A stretch of DNA of 7,117 bases, taken from Akkermansia muciniphila. GTDB lineage: Bacteria; Verrucomicrobiota; Verrucomicrobiia; Verrucomicrobiales; V1-33. Below, piece by piece: positions 5,439-7,117 of the stretch. The stretch spans positions 1-7,117 of the forward strand of contig CALQKQ020000192.1 of NCBI GenBank assembly GCA_943331195.2, written 5' to 3'. The notes under the pieces were generated by a model, which worked only from the letters and a program-made list of their open reading frames with translations, searched no databases and was not told the DNA's origin. The position numbers and the translations under genes were made by a program. The first letter of the stretch is position 1. The number at the start of each line of letters is the position of its first letter.

Positions 5439-6410
5439 GTGATCTTTCTGGCTGAATACCTCCACCGCCTCGACCCCGTCCTCCTGCGCCTCACCGATAG
5501 CATCCAGATCCGCTGGTACGGCCTCGCCTACGTCGCCGGCTTCGCCGCTGCCTACGCGCTCCTCACCCGCTGGGCCCGCCGCGGCGTCGGTGAACTCAAA
5601 GAAGCCGAAGTCGCCGATTTCATCACCTACGCCGCCCTCTTCGGCGTCCTCCTCGGCGGCCGCCTCGGCTACATGCTCCTCTACGCCCGCGACTCCTTCT
5701 TCGCCAACCCCCTCAGCTTCTTCCACATCGCTGGCGGCGGCATGGCCAGCCATGGCGGCATCGCCGGACTCTTCTTCTTCACGCTCTACTACTCCCTCCG
5801 CCACCACCGCTCCTGGACCGGCCTGGGCGACAACCTCGTCTGCGCCGCCCCCATCGGCCTCTTCTTCGGGCGCCTCGCCAATTTCATCAACGGCGAGCTC
5901 TATGGCCGCCCCACCTCCGTCCCCTGGGCCATGAAATTCCCCGAAGAAGCCCTTCGCTGGAGCCCCGATTCCCCCGACCCCGCTCTCGCCGACAAAGCCA
6001 TCGCCGTCCGCGACCTCGCCCTCGCCCACGGTGCCACTCTGGAAAATTGGCCCGATCAAATCCTCCCCCTCTCGCGCCATCAAGACAGCTTCGCCGAAGC
6101 CCTCCGCCCCCTCCTCACCGCGCGCCACCCCTCCCAACTCTACGCCGCCGCCCTCGAAGGCCTCGTCCTCTTCGCCATCCTCTTCGCCGTCCGCGAAAAA
6201 TGGCCCCGCGCCCCCCACGGACTCCTCACCGGCCTCTTCTTCATCGGCTACGCTGCCCTTCGCATCCTCGACGAACAATTCCGCGAACCCGATCGCCTCA
6301 TCTACGGCTTCACCGAAGGTCAATACTACTCCCTCTTCATGATCCTCATCGGCGCCGCCTTCCTCCTCTTCGCCTTCCGCGCTCGCCCCCGCCCCTCCCC
6401 CTCCCCCTAA
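5439..6410 (+). CDS. lgt: Prolipoprotein diacylglyceryl transferase Lgt
   Basis: Lgt transfers diacylglycerol from phosphatidylglycerol to the lipobox Cys of prolipoproteins in the inner membrane, the first step of lipoprotein maturation. The start is a GTG; an overlapping ATG at 5432 is out of frame. Only a weak AGGG (5428-5431), 7 nt upstream, could serve as ribosome binding site. Seen in order: IRWYGLAYVAGF (24-35), LLGGRLGYMLLY (71-82), GGGMASHGGIAG (99-110; H105 corresponds to the essential His), the Lgt signature GRLANFINGELYGRPT (144-159; R145, N148, E153), RHPSQLYAAALEG (229-241; Y235) and GYAALRILDEQFREPD (270-285; R275, E279). All key family residues are present and about seven membrane segments are evident. 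At 323 residues it exceeds the E. coli enzyme (291), mainly through a longer polar stretch at about 170-228. The C-terminus ends in a low-complexity Arg/Pro/Ser tail. Confidence 0.97.
   Translation: MIFLAEYLHRLDPVLLRLTDSIQIRWYGLAYVAGFAAAYALLTRWARRGVGELKEAEVADFITYAALFGVLLGGRLGYMLLYARDSFFANPLSFFHIAGGGMASHGGIAGLFFFTLYYSLRHHRSWTGLGDNLVCAAPIGLFFGRLANFINGELYGRPTSVPWAMKFPEEALRWSPDSPDPALADKAIAVRDLALAHGATLENWPDQILPLSRHQDSFAEALRPLLTARHPSQLYAAALEGLVLFAILFAVREKWPRAPHGLLTGLFFIGYAALRILDEQFREPDRLIYGFTEGQYYSLFMILIGAAFLLFAFRARPRPSPSP
6386..6407 (-). other. Strong G-quadruplex motif on minus strand at the lgt 3' end
   Basis: The + strand has C runs of 5, 4, 5 and 5 (6386-6390, 6392-6395, 6397-6401, 6403-6407) separated by the single bases G, T and T, ending directly before the lgt TAA. 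The minus strand thus reads G5-A-G5-A-G4-C-G5, with all loops one base long, the most stable class of parallel quadruplex motif. The minus strand is the template for lgt and for the pyrophosphatase gene. The + strand is a matching i-motif candidate. Confidence 0.65.
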
Positions 6411-6429
6411 CGGCCTCCCCTCCTCGGCT

Positions 6430-6456
6430 CCTTCCCCCCTTCTCCTCCCCCCTTCC
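6430..6456 (+). repeat. Homopyrimidine mirror repeat abutting the pyrophosphatase start codon
   Basis: All 29 bases from 6428 to 6456 are C or T. Within them, 6430-6456 is a mirror repeat centred on 6443: 12 of 13 base pairs around the centre match (only 6441/6445 differ). Homopurine-homopyrimidine mirror repeats are the classical triplex (H-DNA) motif. The tract replaces any Shine-Dalgarno sequence before the ATG at 6457. Local C-richness makes a chance origin possible. Confidence 0.6.
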
Positions 6457-7117
6457 ATGATTCAGGCCTCCTTCGAAAAAACCGGCGCCGGCAAGTTGCC
6501 CGTCTACGTCATCGGTCACCAAAACCCCGACACCGACGCCATCTGCTCCGCCATCGGCTGCGCCGAGCTCCTCCGCCTCACCCGCTACCCCGACGCCGTC
6601 GCCGCCTGCTGCGGCGGCCTCAACCCCCGCACCCGCTGGGTCCTCGAACGCGCCGGCCTCGAAGCCCCCCACCTCATCATGGACCTCCGGCCCACCGCCG
6701 AAACCATCTGCCGCGCCGACGTCATCCGCGCCAGCGAACACGAAACCTTCCTCGACGTCTACCAGCGCATGGAGCGCGCCCAAGTCCGCACCATCCCCAT
6801 CGTCGACGCCGACGGCCACGTCACCGGCCTCGCCAGCATCCAGGACCTCCTCAAACTCCTCCTCCACAACGTCGAAGACAAAACCGAAGCCCGCCGCGTT
6901 CGCACCACCCTTGCCAACATGGCCCGCACCCTCGAAGGCCACATCGCCTGCGGCTCCGACCTCGATTCCGAAATCGATTTCATCCTCACCGTCAGCGCCT
7001 CCAGCGAAGAAACCGTCGAGGACCGCCTCCACGAATACCCCCGCGACCAACTCGTCGTCGTCGTCGGCGACCGACCCGAAGTCCACCGCATGGCCCTCAA
7101 CGTCAAAGTCCGCGCCA
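6457..7117 (+). CDS. ppaC: Family II Mn-dependent inorganic pyrophosphatase with CBS/DRTGG inserts, N-terminal part (runs off right edge)
   Basis: From the ATG at 6457 there are 220 complete codons with no stop, so the gene continues past the window. The start of the DHH domain reads VIGHQNPDTDAICSAIG (18-34); H21, D25 and D27 correspond to metal ligands of family II pyrophosphatases, which hydrolyse pyrophosphate to phosphate in the cytoplasm. After about residue 70 comes a CBS-type segment with TFLDVYQRMERAQVRTIPIVD and HVTGLASIQDLLKLL (about 75-133), then a polar helical linker and a stretch from about 162 that looks like the start of a DRTGG domain (LEGHIACGSDL, later DQLVVVVGDRPEV). This order matches CBS-pyrophosphatases, in which adenine nucleotides regulate activity. 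The remaining metal ligands, the DHH motif, the second CBS and the DHHA2 domain would lie beyond the edge. It starts 46 nt after lgt and may be co-transcribed with it. Third codon bases: 177 C, 22 A, 15 G, 6 T. Confidence 0.92.
   Translation, partial: MIQASFEKTGAGKLPVYVIGHQNPDTDAICSAIGCAELLRLTRYPDAVAACCGGLNPRTRWVLERAGLEAPHLIMDLRPTAETICRADVIRASEHETFLDVYQRMERAQVRTIPIVDADGHVTGLASIQDLLKLLLHNVEDKTEARRVRTTLANMARTLEGHIACGSDLDSEIDFILTVSASSEETVEDRLHEYPRDQLVVVVGDRPEVHRMALNVKVRA

Noticed and set aside
5229..6458. Minus-strand open frame of 409 codons opposite lgt and the repeat region
   Set aside because: It is antisense to an unmistakable Lgt, Glu/Gly/Ala-rich, with no motif; its length is explained by the scarcity of stop complements in C-rich codons.

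Overview
The window is high-GC bacterial chromosome holding six recognisable protein genes and no RNA gene, IS element or CRISPR array that I can see. A diderm bacterium fits best: it has Lgt, a WaaL/Wzy-fold membrane protein and LipB. No clear Shine-Dalgarno sequence precedes any start. Codons on the + strand end overwhelmingly in C, with A preferred in Gln, Glu and Lys codons. This, together with a CBS/DRTGG-type pyrophosphatase and PolX, makes me think of Verrucomicrobiota (Opitutae-like), but that placement is a weak inference from style, not proof.

Layout. Bases 1-564 (minus strand) carry the N-terminal 188 codons of an MFS transporter that runs off the left edge. A 119-bp divergent intergenic region (565-683) follows. 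On the + strand come lipB (684-1352, GTG start), then polX (1345-3105, overlapping lipB by 8 bp), then, after 62 bp, a large O-antigen-ligase-like membrane protein with a C-terminal TPR-like domain (3168-5174). A 264-bp gap (5175-5438) contains a 35-bp near-identical direct repeat. It is followed by lgt (5439-6410, GTG start) and, after a 46-bp pyrimidine-rich spacer, the first 220 codons of a family II (DHH) inorganic pyrophosphatase with CBS and DRTGG insert domains (6457 to the right edge).

How the genes relate. They are mostly housekeeping and do not form one pathway: protein lipoylation (LipB), DNA repair (PolX), envelope polysaccharide or glycan transfer (the ligase-like protein), lipoprotein maturation (Lgt) and pyrophosphate removal. 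lipB-polX is the only pair tight enough to infer translational coupling; lgt and the pyrophosphatase could also share a transcript.

I do not see an undescribed multi-gene system here. The more interesting signals are in the DNA itself. Third-base composition is locked to the strand rather than to gene direction: G/T-ending codons in the minus-strand gene, C/A-ending in the + strand genes. Several strong G-quadruplex motifs lie on the minus strand, one ending at the lgt stop codon. A 27-nt homopyrimidine mirror repeat abuts the pyrophosphatase start codon. An identical 11-mer sits directly before the lipB and polX start codons. There is also the intergenic direct repeat.
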